A stretch of DNA of 64,000 nucleotides from NCBI RefSeq assembly GCF_035594125.1, contig NC_087151.1, forward strand, positions 21,898,569 through 21,962,568, given 5' to 3'. Every line of letters starts with the position of its first letter. Position 1 is the first letter of the stretch. Source of the DNA: Scylla paramamosain (taxonomy: Eukaryota; Arthropoda; Malacostraca; Decapoda; Portunidae). Below the pieces are notes generated by a model that searched no databases, was not told the origin of the DNA, and saw nothing but the letters and a program-made list of their open reading frames with translations. Below are positions 38,464-54,485 of the stretch, piece by piece. Made by a program: the position numbers and the translations under genes.

Positions 38464-39297
38464 CTAGAGCCACCTTCGCTTAGGGGGATCCTGAGGAGGG
38501 ATTGGAGCGATAGGACAAGATACAGATATGAGATTGTGATCGGAGGAGCCCAAAGGAGAAGAAAGGGTGACAGCATAAGCAGAAGGATTAGAGATCAGGA
38601 AAAGGTCAAGAATGTTGGGCGTATCTCCAAAACGGTCAGGAATACGAGTAGGGTGTTGCACCAATTGCTCTAGGTCATGGAGTACAGCAAAGTTGAAGGC
38701 TAGTTCACCAGGATGGTCATTGTAGGGAGAGGAAAGCCAAAGCTGGTGGTGAACATTGAAGTATCCAAGAATGGAGATCTCTGCAAAAGGGAAGAGAGTC
38801 AGAATGTGCTCCACTTTGGAAGTTAAATAGTCAAAGAATTTTTTATAGTTAGAGGAGTTAGGTGAGAGGTATACAGCACAGATAAATTTAGTTTGACAGT
38901 GACTCTGTAGTCGTAGCCAGATGGTGGAAAACTCGGAAGATTCAAGAGTGAGGGCACGAAAGTAGGTTAAGTCACTACGCACATAAAGACAGCATCCAGC
39001 TTTGGATCGAAAATGAGGATAGAGAAAGTAGGAGGGAACAGAAAAGAGGCTACTGTCAGTTGGCTCAGACAGCTGAGTTTCAGTGAGGAAAAGAAGATGA
39101 GGTTTAGAAGAGGAGAGGTGGTGTTCTACAGACTGAAAATTAGATCTTAGACCGCGAATGTTGCAGAAGTTAATGAAGGAAAAGTTGAGGGGTGTGTCAA
39201 GACACTTAGTGTCGTCGACAGAAAGGCAGTCCGACCTGGGGACATTTATGGTCCCCTCTCCAGATGAGGACTCCGAGGCTGGTGTAGGAGTCGCCAT
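38464..39297 (-). pseudogene. LINE copy H endonuclease domain (active-site mutated)
   Basis: 277 open codons from the family start ([15 protein letters not shown]). Motifs: [18 protein letters not shown] (about residues 43-60), [52 protein letters not shown] (about residue 183; the family GDFN is GYFN, losing a catalytic Asp), [19 protein letters not shown] and SSDHNLISV. It ends at a stop replacing the Trp/Arg codon after PPKRRWL. It is the most complete open endonuclease reading frame here, yet inactive by the Asp change and cut off from RT. Confidence 0.88.
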
Positions 39298-40072
39298 GAT
39301 GATTATAAAATTTTTGAGTGAAGGGTGTGTGTGTTATTAGGTGCTTGTAGTTTTGTGTGGAGGAAGAGAGTTCTCTTTAGAGGGCAAGCTGTGACTGCCC
39401 CCTTGTGTTGTGAGACACAAAGGGAAACGTTCAGTGAGGTCACTGTTAGGTTTAATGATAAGTTCACAGCACCCTCTAAACTATGCTTTAGACCTCAATG
39501 GGAGTAATTATCGTTTCGGCAGGTGCCTACTGCCTCCTCCTTGTTTTTGGTATTGTTTTTCTGTTTCTCCTTAAAGGGTGTTTTGCATGTGTTTCAGCTT
39601 TTTGCTATGTAAGTAGCTAAAAAAAAAACACTAAAAAGAAAACTTTTTTGGTAAAGTTGTTTTGTTTTCTCATATAAGGTGTTTCCATGATTTTTAGGGT
39701 TATGGTGACTACCACGTACTCATAAATATTTAAAAGACATTTTTTTTCTTTTTTCAAAGTCGTTTCCTTTCCCCATAGAGTATGCTTTACGTATATGCTG
39801 GCGGTTTGGTACCTATTAATGTGAAATACACTCAAAACACATATTTTTTTTTCGTAATTTTGTTCTCTTTCTCCATATTGAGTGCTATTCATGCTGTTTC
39901 AAGTTTTAATACCAAGAAGATCATAAACACTTATAACAAACGTTTCTCATAGTGTCCTTTTCTTTCCCTATGTAAGGTACTTTCCATGCATTTTTGCGTT
40001 TTTTGTCCATAACAAGGTTAAAAACACTTAAATAACTTGTTTTTGTTAATGTTATTATGTTTTTTCAATAAA

Positions 40073-40190
40073 ATATTTTTTTGCATTTTGGGCAAATGCA
40101 AAAAAAAGTAAAAAATTTCTAAGTAAAAATGCAAAAAAGACTTTGCATTTTTACTTAGAAAAATGCAAAATGCATTTTTTCTAAGTAAAA
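40073..40190. repeat. Nested foldback cluster in a satellite monomer
   Basis: A perfect 19-bp stem (40,117-40,135 with 40,142-40,160; 6-nt loop) has arm TTCTAAGTAAAAATGCAAA. Its right arm can instead pair with a third arm (about 40,174-40,190, TGCATTTTTTCTAAGTA). An earlier hairpin with TTTTTTGCATTT and AAATGCAAAAAA lies at about 40,075-40,107. The arms are not part of the normal monomer. Confidence 0.85.
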
Positions 40191-42700
40191 CGTAAAAAAA
40201 AAAACACTCGAAATACTTGTTTTTTGTAGTGTTATTTTCATTCATAGAGATTTTTTTTACACGAGCTTTAACGTTTTGACTTGTAAGTAGATCATAAACT
40301 ATGAAAAGAAACGTGTTTCGTAATGTTTTGTTTTCCAATATTAGGTTCTTCCCATGCTTTTTTTTTTTTTTTTAGCGTTATAGTGACTAGGAGGTTCATA
40401 AATACGCAAAAGGCAGGTTTTATAAATCTCGTTTCTTTTTCTCGTAAAGGGTGTTTTGCGTGCATTTTGGCGTTTTGGTACATAAAAATGTGAATTACAG
40501 TCGAAATACGTGTTTTTGGTAATGTTATATTTCTCCATATAGAATGCTATTCATGCCTTTTCGAGTTATGCTACCTAAAAAGTTCAAAAACATTCATACG
40601 ACACGGTTTTTGTAAGGTCCTTTCCTTTCCCCAGATAGTGTACTTCCATATATTTTGGCATTTATGTACGTAACAAGCTCAAAACACTTAAAAATACCCG
40701 TTTTTGGTAATGCTGTTGAGACGTCTCTGACACGTTTCTGGAAATGTCGTTTCTTTTCCTCATATATTGTGATTTGCATGCATTTTAGCGTTATGGCATC
40801 TAAAAATGTGAAATACACTTGGTATATTCATATTTTGTAATATTGTTCTTTTCACCAGAGAGCTATTCATGCGTTTTCGAGTTTTGGTACCTAAGAAACT
40901 CAAAACCTCTTATATTACATGTTTCTCATAATGTCTTTTCGTTTCCCCATATAGGGTACTTTCCCTGCAATTCTAAATTTTTCAACGTAACAACCTTAAA
41001 AAGCTTAAAATACTTGTTTTTTTAGTAATGTAATTTTCCTTAGCCATGGCTTTCAGCGTTTTGGTATGTAAGAAGTTAAAAAAAATTGTCCGAAGACACA
41101 CTTAATGTTTCGTATTTGTGTTTTCCATTATTTCTAGCTTTTTTTGGTACCAAACACTAAAAAAAAAAAAAAAAACACTGAAAAGACACGTTTCTGGTAA
41201 TGTCTCTTGGTTTCTCCATATAGGGGACATTTAATGCTTTTTGCGTTTTGGTATCTATCAATGTGAAAAACTCTGAAAAAAAAAAAAACACGTTTTTGAA
41301 ATGTCCTTTTTTTCCAAAATAGAGTGCTAATCGTGCGTTTAACATTTTGGTACCTAAGAAGCGTAAAACTCTCATAATAAAAGTTTCTTGTAATGTCTTT
41401 TCGTTATTACGTTTAGTGTATTTTACATGCATTTTGGCTTTTTTACGTAATAAGCTAAAAAAACCCCTCAAAATACACTTTTTTAGTAAAGTTATTGACT
41501 TTTTCCCATAAAGGGTGTTTTGCATGAGTATTAGCTCAGTATGCACCTCAAAAACACTCAAAAGACACGTTTTCGGTAATGTTGTTTTCCTTTCCCTTAT
41601 AAGGTGTTTTCTATGCTTTTTAGCGTTTTAGTGCCTAGCACGCTCATAACCACTCAAAAAACACGTTTCTGGAAATCTTGTTTCCTTTCCCCATATAAGG
41701 TGCTATTTATGCATTTTCGCATTTTGGTACCTATCAATGTTAAAAGCACTTAAAAATGCACGTTTTTGGTAATATTGTTTTGTTTCCACATATGGAATGC
41801 TATTCATCCGTTTTAGCGCTTTGATACCTAAAATATAGAGTGCTTTTCATGCATTTTAGTGTTTAGATATCTAAGTAAAAAAATTATAATACATGTTTCT
41901 CGTAATGTCATTTCGTTTCCTTATACAGGATATTTTGAACACATTTTGGCATTTTTCTACGTAACAAGCTCAAAAACTCAGATTACTAATATTTTTGTAA
42001 TAGTTAGTTTATTTTTCCTTATAAAGGGTGCTTTACAAACGTCTTAGCGTTTTGGCTCAAAACTACTGACTTTTTTGGTAATGTTGGTTTGTTTTCCCAT
42101 ATAGTTTGCTTTCCATACTTTTTAGCGTTATGGTTCGTAGCACGCTCATAAATACTCAAAAGACATGTTTTTTTTTTTTCCAAATCTCGTTGCCTTTCCT
42201 CATATAGTGCGTTTTGCATGCATTTTGGCGTTTTCGTTACTAAGAATGAGAAACACGCTCAAAATAGACATTTTTGGTAATGTTCTCTTTCTCCTTATAG
42301 AGTGCTATTCAGGCATTTTAGCGTTTTTGGTGCCTAAGAAGCTCAAAGCACTCAAAATACACGGTTCTCGTAATGTCCTTTCCTTTATATTTTGGTGTTT
42401 TTTTACGTAAGTAGTTAAAAACGCACAAAATACTTGTTTTCTGATTCCATATATGGTGCTTTCCATGCTGTTTAGCGTTTTGGTGCTTAATATCCAGAAA
42501 AACACTCAACAGATACGTTTCTTGTAATGTCTTTTCTTTTCCCCATATAAGGGGATGCATTTCTACATACATTTCTGCATATATTTCTGCGTTTTGGTAC
42601 CTAACAATGTAAAAAAAAAAATAAAAATACACGTTTTTCGTATTTTTTTTTCCTTTTCTCCATATAGAGTGTTATTAACAGTTTTCGCGTTTTCTTACCT

Positions 42701-42709
42701 ATAATAATA

Positions 42710-42767
<58 letters not shown>

Positions 42768-42778
42768 TAATAATAATG
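42701..42778. repeat. (ATA)n microsatellite inside a B monomer
   Basis: 78 bp of ATA units replacing the middle of a type-1 monomer between TTACCTA and ATGCATAATTCTGATAATG. Confidence 0.95.
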
Positions 42779-45053
42779 CATAATTCTGATAATGTCTTTT
42801 CATTACCCTATATGCAGTAGTTTGCATGCTTTTTTGTATTTCTCTACGTAACAAACTGAAAAACACTCAAAATACACGATTTTGGTAAATTTATTCTATT
42901 ATTGCACATAAGAGGTGTTTTCATGCGTTTCCTACGAAAGTAGCTAAAAAAAATGAAAAGAATCGTTTTTGGTAATGATATTTTACTTTCCCATATAGGG
43001 TGTTTTCCATGTTTTTATCATTTTGGTGCCTAGCACGCTCATAAACAGTCAAAAGACACGTTTGTAGAAATTTCTTTTCCTTTTCTTATATAAAGTGCTT
43101 TACATGCATTTTGGCGTTTTGATACCTAACAATATGAAATGCCCTCAAAATACTCTTTTTTGTAGCGTTGTTTTTTTTTTTTTTCTCCGTATAAAGTCCT
43201 ACTCATGCGTTTTAGCATTTTGTTACCTAAAAAGCCCAAAAATTCATAATACACGTTTCTCGTAATGTCTTTTCGTTTCCCCATGTTGAGTATTTTGCAT
43301 GCATTATGGCTTTTTCTACGTAACAAGCTAAAAAAACACACAAGGTATTGATTTTTAGTAATGTTATTCTGTTTCGCCATAAAAGGTTGTTTTCCATCCA
43401 TTTTAGTGTTCTGGTACGTAAGTACCTCAAAAGACTGAAAAAAAGTCGTTATTTGTAATGTTATTTTTTTTCTCATAGAGGTTCCTTTCCATGCTTCTTA
43501 GCGATATGGGGCTTAGCACACTCGTCAAAAATACATTTTTTTTTTTAAATCTCGTTTCCTTTCTCCAGTTAATGTGCTTTGTATGCATTTTGGTTGTTTG
43601 ATACCTAAAGATGTGATATACATTTAAAATACACGTTTTTGTTAATGTTCTGTTTCTCCATATAGAGTCTTATGTGCTCTCGAGTTTTGGTATCTTAAAA
43701 AAAAAAAAAACACGTTATTGTGTTTTTGCATAAGGGATGTTTTCCCTGCGTTTTATCGTTTTGGTACATAAATAGTTCAAAACACTCAAAAGACATGATT
43801 TTAGTAATCTTGTTTTCTTTTTCAATATAAGGTGTTTTCTATTTTTTTTTTTTTTTTTTTTTAGCGTTTTGCTGCCTAACACACTCATGAACACTCGAAA
43901 GGCACTTTTCTGGAAATGTTGTTTCTTTTCGCCATATAGAGTGCTTTGCATGCATTTTGGCGTTTTGGTACCTAAATCATGTGAAATACACGAAAATAAA
44001 AGTTTTAGTAATGTTCAGTTTCTCCATTTAGAGTGCTATTCATGTTTTATCTCGTTTTGTTACATAAGAAGGTAAAAAACACTCATAATAAACGTTTCTC
44101 ATAATATTCTTTCGTTTCCTCATATAGTGTACTTTCCATGTATTTTGGCGTTTTTGTACGTAACAAGCTCAAAACACTCAATTTTTTATTTTATTTTGGT
44201 AATACTATTCTGTTTCTTCTTACAGGGTGTTTTGCATGCGTTTCAGCGTTTTGGTACGTAGGAAGCCGAAAAAGATAAGTTTTTGGTAAAGTTCTTTTCT
44301 ATTCCCATAATGGGTGCTTTCCATACTTTTTGTTTTTTTCTTAGAGTTTTGGAGCTTAACATGCACAAAAATACTCAAAATATGTTTCTAGTAATGTCAT
44401 TTCATTTCTTAATATAATTGACTTTGCAAGCATTTTTGCGTTTTTTGGTACCTAAAAAAACTTGAAATTCAAGTTTTTGGTTATGTTCTTTTTCTCGATA
44501 TAGGGTGTTACTGATGCGATTTCGCGTTTTGGTACCTAAGAAGCTCAAAACTCACATATCTGAAATGTCTCTTATCTGAATGTCTTTTGTTTCTCCATAA
44601 AGGGTTATTTGAGTTTTAGCGTTTTGATACTTAAATAGTTCAAAAAACACACACACAAAAAAAAAATTTTTGTCAGTGGTGTTTCGTTTCTCCATATACA
44701 GTGCTATTAACGCCTTTTCGCCTTTTTTACCTAAGAAATAAAAAAGAAAATAATGCGCATAATTCGCTTCTCTTAATGTCTTTTACTTTCCCATATAGGG
44801 TACTTTCTATGGATTTTGGCCTTGTACTTGGGGAAACAGAACAACATTTTTCAAAAATGTGTGCTTTAAGTATTTTCAGTTTGTTAGGTACAACAAAAAA
44901 AAAAATCCAAAAGCATGAGTTTTAATTGTTTTTCAGCTTGTTAGGTACGAAATTGCCAGATACATGCAAATTAGCATATATAATGAAAAGATATAATCAC
45001 AAACGTGTATATGTTTTTTTTTTTTTTTTTTTTAATGTTCTAAGGTATCAAAA

Positions 45054-45080
45054 AAGTTATGTTCCGGAAGAACATAACTT
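45054..45080. repeat. Hairpin at a satellite deletion junction
   Basis: Arms AAGTTATGTTC and GAACATAACTT with a 5-nt loop. The monomer is shortened here, so the symmetry probably arose at the deletion join. Confidence 0.75.
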
Positions 45081-45691
45081 TATCACAAACGTGTGTACTT
45101 AGTGTTTTTAAGTTCATTAGGTGCAAAAACGCCTAAACATATGCAATTAGCACATATGAGGAAACTAAACGATATTACCATAAACATATCTTATGAGTGT
45201 CTTTTAAGATTCTTCGGTGCTGAAACGCTAAAACTTATGAATATTCCTCTATATTGGGGGAACAAAAAAAGCATCATGTGTATTATGAGTGTGATTCACC
45301 ATGTTACGTACCAAAACACCAAAATGCATAGAAAGAACAATTCTGGAGAAAAAAAAATAAATAATAAATAAATAAAAAAAAATCAGCATATAATATTAAA
45401 AAAAACGTGTGTTTTAAGTGTTTTTGTTAGATATCAAAATGCCAAAACCTATGCAAAGGTTCCAGCATAGAGAAACGAAACGAAATAATCACAAACAAAA
45501 GCTATCAAGACGCTAAAACACAAAAATAATACTCTATATTCAGAAACAGAACAACATTAAGAAAAGCGTTATGAATTATGAATCTTATTCACTGTGATAG
45601 GTGCGAAAACTTCAAAATGCTTACCTGTATGCATGTATACCTATATGCCTATATTAAGAAACCTGCATTATGACTGTTTTTTTATTTAGTT

Positions 45692-45719
45692 AGATATCTT
45701 AAGATATCTTAAGATATCT
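45692..45719. repeat. 28-bp palindrome built from a 10-bp tandem unit
   Basis: Nearly three copies of AGATATCTTA; the whole is its own reverse complement. The normal monomer has GTTAGATATC at this place. Confidence 0.85.
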
Positions 45720-46245
45720 TATTAGAAAATAAAACAACTGCCAAAAACATGTTTTTTTTTCAGGTTTTGCGTATCAAAACGCTAAAATTCATGAAAAACA
45801 TCCCTTAAGGAGAAACAGAATAATCTCACAAATAAAGTGTTTTTTGAGTGTTTTTTTTTTTTTTTTTTTTGAGCTTCTTACGTACCAAAACTCTAAAATG
45901 CATGCAAAACTCTCTGTCTGGAGGAACATAACAACATTACCAATAATGTGTGTTTTAAGTGTTTTTTTTTTTTTGCAGTTCATTATATACCAAAACGCCT
46001 AGACATTTACAAATCGGCCATTATGGGGAAACTAACCGATATTTCCACACACGTGTCTTATGAGAGTTTTTTTTTACGGTTTTTAGGTGATGAGACGCTA
46101 CCACAAATAAATATTAATCTATATTGAGAAAGAAAACGTTATTACTAAATGTGTATGTTATGAGGCTCATTCACCATATTAAGTACAAAAACGCCAAAAA
46201 TGTATACAAAGAACTTTTCTGGAGAAACAGAACATTTCCAATAAA

Positions 46246-48260
46246 GTAAGTTTCTTTTTATGCATTTCATCGTTTTTGTACCTAACGTACAATAATAAGA
46301 CTCATAATAGACGTTTTTTTTTTTTTTCATAAAGTTGTTTTGTTTTTCAGTATAGAATATTATTCATGTGTTTTAGAGTTATGATATCTAACAAAATCGA
46401 AAACAGTCATAATACACGGTTGTGATTATATCTTTTGGTATCCCTATATTGGCTATTTTGCATGTTTTTTGGCCTTTTAGTACTTAAAAACTTGAAAAAA
46501 AAAATAAAACAAACGTTTTTTGTTTTTCCAAAAATTTAAGATTTTGTACCTAATATGGTGTATCACTTTCATAATACACATTTTTATTAATGATATTCTG
46601 TTACTCAACTTTGAGTATTATTCATGTGTTGTAGTGTTTTAACACCTAAGAACCTCAAAAACACTCATAAGACAAGTCTTTGACAATATCATTTAGTTTC
46701 CCAATATTGGCTAATTTGCATGTGTTTTTGCGTACCTAATAAACTCAAAAGCATACCTTTTTGGTAATGTTTTTCTGTTCCTCGAGAATGGGTGTTTTGG
46801 ATGCATATTAGAGTTTTGGTACCTAAAAAGTTCATAAACACTGGAAAGACACAATTTTGATAACATTGTTTAATTGTTCATTTTATGGTGCTTTCCATGC
46901 TTTTTAGCGTTAAGGTCCCTAATATGTTTAGAAAGAGGCAAATAACACGTTTCTGGTAATATTGTTACGTTATCCCATATAGGATGTTTTGCATGCATTT
47001 GGGGCTTTAATAACTAACTAGCTCAAAACACTCAAAATATACTTTTTGATAAAGTTGTTCTGTTTCCCCAAAAAAGGGTGTTTAGCATGCGTTTTAGAGT
47101 TTTGGTTTGTAAGAATCCGAAAACACTTAAAAGAAACATTTTTTTTTAAGTTGTTTTCTTTTCCAATATATTGTACTTTTCACGCACTTTGGCGTTTTGG
47201 TATCTAACAATATATAAAAAAAAAAACATTGATCATACAGTTTTTTGGTAATGTAGTTCTGTTTTTGTTTTTTTTTGGTTTGCATGCATTTTGACGTTTT
47301 GGTACCTAACATGTTGAAAAATACTGTTCTGTTTCTTAATATAGAGTACTATTCACGTGTTTTAGCTTTCTGATACATTAGAACATCAAAAACACACGTA
47401 ACACATGCTTGTGATTATATAATTCATTTTTCCCATATTGATATTTTGCAAGTGTTTTGGTGTTTTGGTACTTAACACTTAACACTTAAAACACACATTT
47501 TTGGAAATACTTTTTTTTTCAGAAATGGTTTTTGTATGCATTTTGGCGATGTAGGAACTAACATGATGAATAACATTCAAAATACAAGTTTTTAGTAATG
47601 ATGTTCTCTTCCTCAATTTTGATTAATATTCATATGCTTTAGCGTTTCAACATCTAAGAGCCTTAAAAAACACTCATATGACACGTTTGAGATAATTTGC
47701 ATGTGTTTTGATACCTAATAAACTAAAAAAAAACACCCAAAACACATGTTTTTAGTAATGCTGTTCTGCTCCTCCAGACAAGGTGTTTTGTATGTATTTT
47801 TAAAGATTTCTTATGTAAGAAGCTAAAAAAAGCTCAAAAAACAGAATTTGTTAAAGTTGTTTAGTTTTCTAAATAAATTTTTTTCCATACTTTTTAGCAT
47901 TTTGGTGCCTAATTTGCTAAACAAATAAAATAAAATAAACAAGCAAATGACACGTTTCTCGTAATGTCGTTTCATTACCCTTAAATGATGCTTTCCAACC
48001 ATTTTGGAGGTTTGATACCTAACAAGCTCAAAAACTCTCAAAATACACTATTTTGATGAGGTTAATTTCTATAAAGGGTGTTTTGCATGAGTTTTATCGT
48101 TTTGGTATATAAGTAGCTGAAAACACTCAAAAGCCACGTTTTTGATAATGTATTCTTTTCCAAAATAGTGTGCTTTGCATGAATTTTGGCGGTTTGGTAC
48201 CTAACAAGTTAAAGACATTCATAATACAGGTTTTTGGTAATGTAGTTAGGTTTCATACTA
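46246..48260 (+). repeat. Type-2 HOR satellite block
   Basis: Forward type-2 monomers. The CACCTAAGAACC monomer recurs at 46,643 and 47,651 (1,008 bp). It is interrupted by LINE copy I at 48,261. No gene seen. Confidence 0.88.
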
Positions 48261-50588
48261 ATCTAATTTTCAATCTGTAAAACACCAGCTTTTCTCTTTT
48301 AAACCTCATCTTCTTTTCCTCACTGAACTCAGGTGTCTGAGGCAACTGACAGTAGCCCCTTTTCTGTTCCCTCCTACTTTCCCTATCCTCGTTTTCAATC
48401 CAAAGCTGGATGTTGCGTGTATGTGCGCAACGGCTCTCGTACCCACGCTCTTGAATCTTCCGAGTTTTCCATTATCTGGCTACGACTACAGAGTCATTCT
48501 CAAACTAAATTTATCTGTGCTGTATACCTCTCACCTAACTCCTCTGACAATAAGAAATTCTTTGACTAAACTTCCAAAGTGAGCACATTCTGAGTCTCTT
48601 CCCATTTGCAGCGATCTCCATTCTTGGAGACTTCAATGTTAACCACCAGCTTGGGCTTTTCTCTCACTTCACTGACCATCCTGGTGAACTAGCCTTCAAC
48701 TTTGCTATCCTCCACGACCTAGAGCAATTGGTGCAACACCCTATTCGTATTCCTGACCATCTTGGAGATATGCCTAACATTCTTGACCTTTTCCTGACCT
48801 CTAATCCTGATTATGCTGTCACCCTTTCTTCTCCATTGGACTCCTCCGATCACAATCTCATATCTGTATCTTGTCTTCTCGCTCTAATTAGGATCCACCT
48901 AAGCGAAGATGCCTCTGTCGTTTTGCCTCTGAATCTTGGAAGGACCTGGCTATTTAGCTGAATTTCCTTGGAATGACTACTGCTTCCGTGTCAGAAATCC
49001 GTCTTTGTGTGCCGAGCGCATAACAGAGATGATAGTGTCTGGCATAGAGGCGTACATTCTTCCCTCTTTTTCTCGACCTAAACCTTGCAAACCTTGGTTT
49101 AACACAGCTTGTTCTCGTGTTATATATATGCTATATATGATAGAGAGGTGGCCCACCAAAGGTACTTAAGCCTTCCATCACCAGAATCTCATGCACTTTA
49201 TATTTCTTCCCAGAACCATGCAAAGTCTGTTTTCCAACTAGCGAAAAACTCCTACATTAACAGAAAGTGTCAAATTTTTTTTTATGATCTAACTCCCCTT
49301 GTGACTTCTGGCACCTAGCCAAAAATATCTCCAATAACTTTGCTTCTTTTTCTTTCCCTCATATATTTCAATCAGATGGCACCACTGCTATCACATCTAT
49401 CTCTAAAGCTGAACTCTTCACTTAAACCTTTGCTAAAAACTCTACCTTGGATATATCAAAAGCTTTTGATAGAGTCTAGTACAAAGCTGTTCTTCTAAAT
49501 CTATTAACAGTGGTGTTCTTCAGGATACTTTCCTGTCACCCACTCTCTTCTTATTATTCATCAATGACCTTCTAGACCAAACTTCTTGTCCTATTCACTT
49601 CTACGCTGATGATAACACCCTGCACTTTTCCACGTCTTTTCATAGACTTCAGAAGTAAACATTTCATGCAGGTAAGCCACAGAACGCCTGAATTCTGATC
49701 TTTCTAAAATTTCTGATTGGGGCAGAGCAAATTTGGTATTGTTCCTTGCATCAAAAAACCAGTTCCTCCATTTATGAACTTGACACAACCTTCCAGACAA
49801 ATATCCCCTCCTCCTCAATGACACTCAACTGTTCCCCTTTTCTACACTGAGCATCCTCGGTCTGTCCTTTACTTATAATCTGAAGTGAAAACCTCACACC
49901 TCATCTCTAGCTAAAACAGCTTCTATAAAGTTAGGCGTTCTGAGACGTCTCCGCCAGTTTTTCTAATACCCACGCCCTGCTGCTAACTCTGTACAAGGGC
50001 CTTAACCGTCCATGTATGAAGTATGCTTCACATGTCTGGGAGGGTTCCACTCACACTGCTCTTCTAGACAGCGTGGAATCAAAAGCTTTTCGTCTCATCA
50101 CCTCCTCTTCTCTAGCTGATTGTCTTCAGCCTCTCTCTCATCGCTGCAATGTTGCATCTCTAACTATCTTCTACCGGTATTTTCATGCTAACTGCTCTTC
50201 TGATCTTGCTAACTGCGTGCCTCCCCTCCTCCCGCGGCCTCACTGCACAAGACTTTCTTCTTTTTCCCACCCCAATTCTGTCCATCTCTCTAATGCAAGA
50301 GTTAACCAGCATTCTCAGTCATTCATCCCTTTCTCTGGTAAATTCTGGAACTCCCTGCCTGCTTCTGCATTTCCATCTTCCTTTGACGAATTCCTTCAAG
50401 TGTGAGGTTGAAGACACTTATCCTTCAGTTTTTGACTACTGCTCTGGACTCTTTTCTGGGACTGGCATCTCAGTGGGCTTTTTTTTTTTATTATTATTAT
50501 TTTTTTTATTGGATTTTTTTTGCCCTCGGCCAGTGTCTCTCCTACATGAAAAATAAATAAATAAATAAAATAAAAAAAAAATAAAAAT
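48261..50588 (+). mobile_element. LINE copy I: 5'-truncated with internal deletions
   Basis: Begins in the endonuclease domain (ATCTAATTTTCAATCTGT) and reaches the 3' end with an A/TAAA-rich tail (50,549-50,588). Endonuclease relics: 48,333-48,569 ([33 protein letters not shown]) and [10 protein letters not shown] near 48,845. Two internal deletions follow. At about 49,447 the sequence jumps from CTACCTTGGA in the linker to CTTGGATATATCAAAAGC in RT motif A, removing roughly 0.5 kb relative to copy E. At about 49,490 a jump of about 0.1 kb joins motif A to the segment before motif B. YADD (FYADDNTLHFS) is readable near 49,600. The C-terminal region (50,016-50,405) is open: [52 protein letters not shown]. 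Confidence 0.9.
50016..50405 (+). pseudogene. LINE copy I C-terminal region
   Basis: 129 open codons covering most of the region downstream of [21 protein letters not shown] at the start, then SLADCLQPLSHRCNVASL, FYRYFHANCSSDLANC, NARVNQHSQSFIPFSGKFWN and FPSSFDEFLQV before a stop. It is the longest uninterrupted version of this region in the window. The Tyr-Asp-Leu of the family PPSYDLNSF is shortened by a small deletion that also brings in the stop. Confidence 0.8.

Positions 50589-54485
<3,897 letters not shown>

Larger units (their letters stand above)
36368..39540 (-). mobile_element. LINE copy H: near full-length APE-RT retrotransposon (about 3.17 kb)
   Basis: Minus-strand element with both ends: reversed A-tail (T-run near 36,368-36,380, then CATATAGGAGGGATACTGG) and the same 5' end as copy E (GGAGGAGGCAGTAGGCACC at 39,522-39,540). 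A 5'UTR of about 240 bp precedes ATG at 39,297. It lies inside type-1 satellite: ACTCAAAATACT on one side and TGTTTTTGGTATTG on the other rejoin to a normal monomer, so it is a clean insertion with at most a 2-3 bp duplication. Damage: catalytic GDFN reads GYFN, an in-frame stop lies near 38,464, about 115 bp is deleted near 38,208, and frameshifts occur near 37,590, 37,840 and 36,970. Motif A (KLFDRVWHKA), motif B and YADD are still readable. Confidence 0.93.
39541..44820 (+). repeat. Type-1 HOR satellite block (about 5.3 kb)
   Basis: Forward type-1 monomers. Contains a cluster of nested inverted repeats (40,073-40,190) and an (ATA)n array (42,701-42,778). It ends at a strand switch near 44,820 (GGATTTTGGCCTTGTAC then GGGGAAACAGAACAAC). 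No gene seen. Confidence 0.9.
44821..46245 (-). repeat. Type-2 HOR satellite block, reverse orientation (related to the duplication arms)
   Basis: A reverse-oriented block of about 1.4 kb between forward blocks. Shared private variants with 26.5-26.86 kb, such as TTCATTATATACCAAAACGCC and a GGTGATGAGACGCT monomer, make it a third copy of part of the inverted-duplication arm. It contains a 28-bp palindrome and an 11-bp-stem hairpin. No gene seen. Confidence 0.8.
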
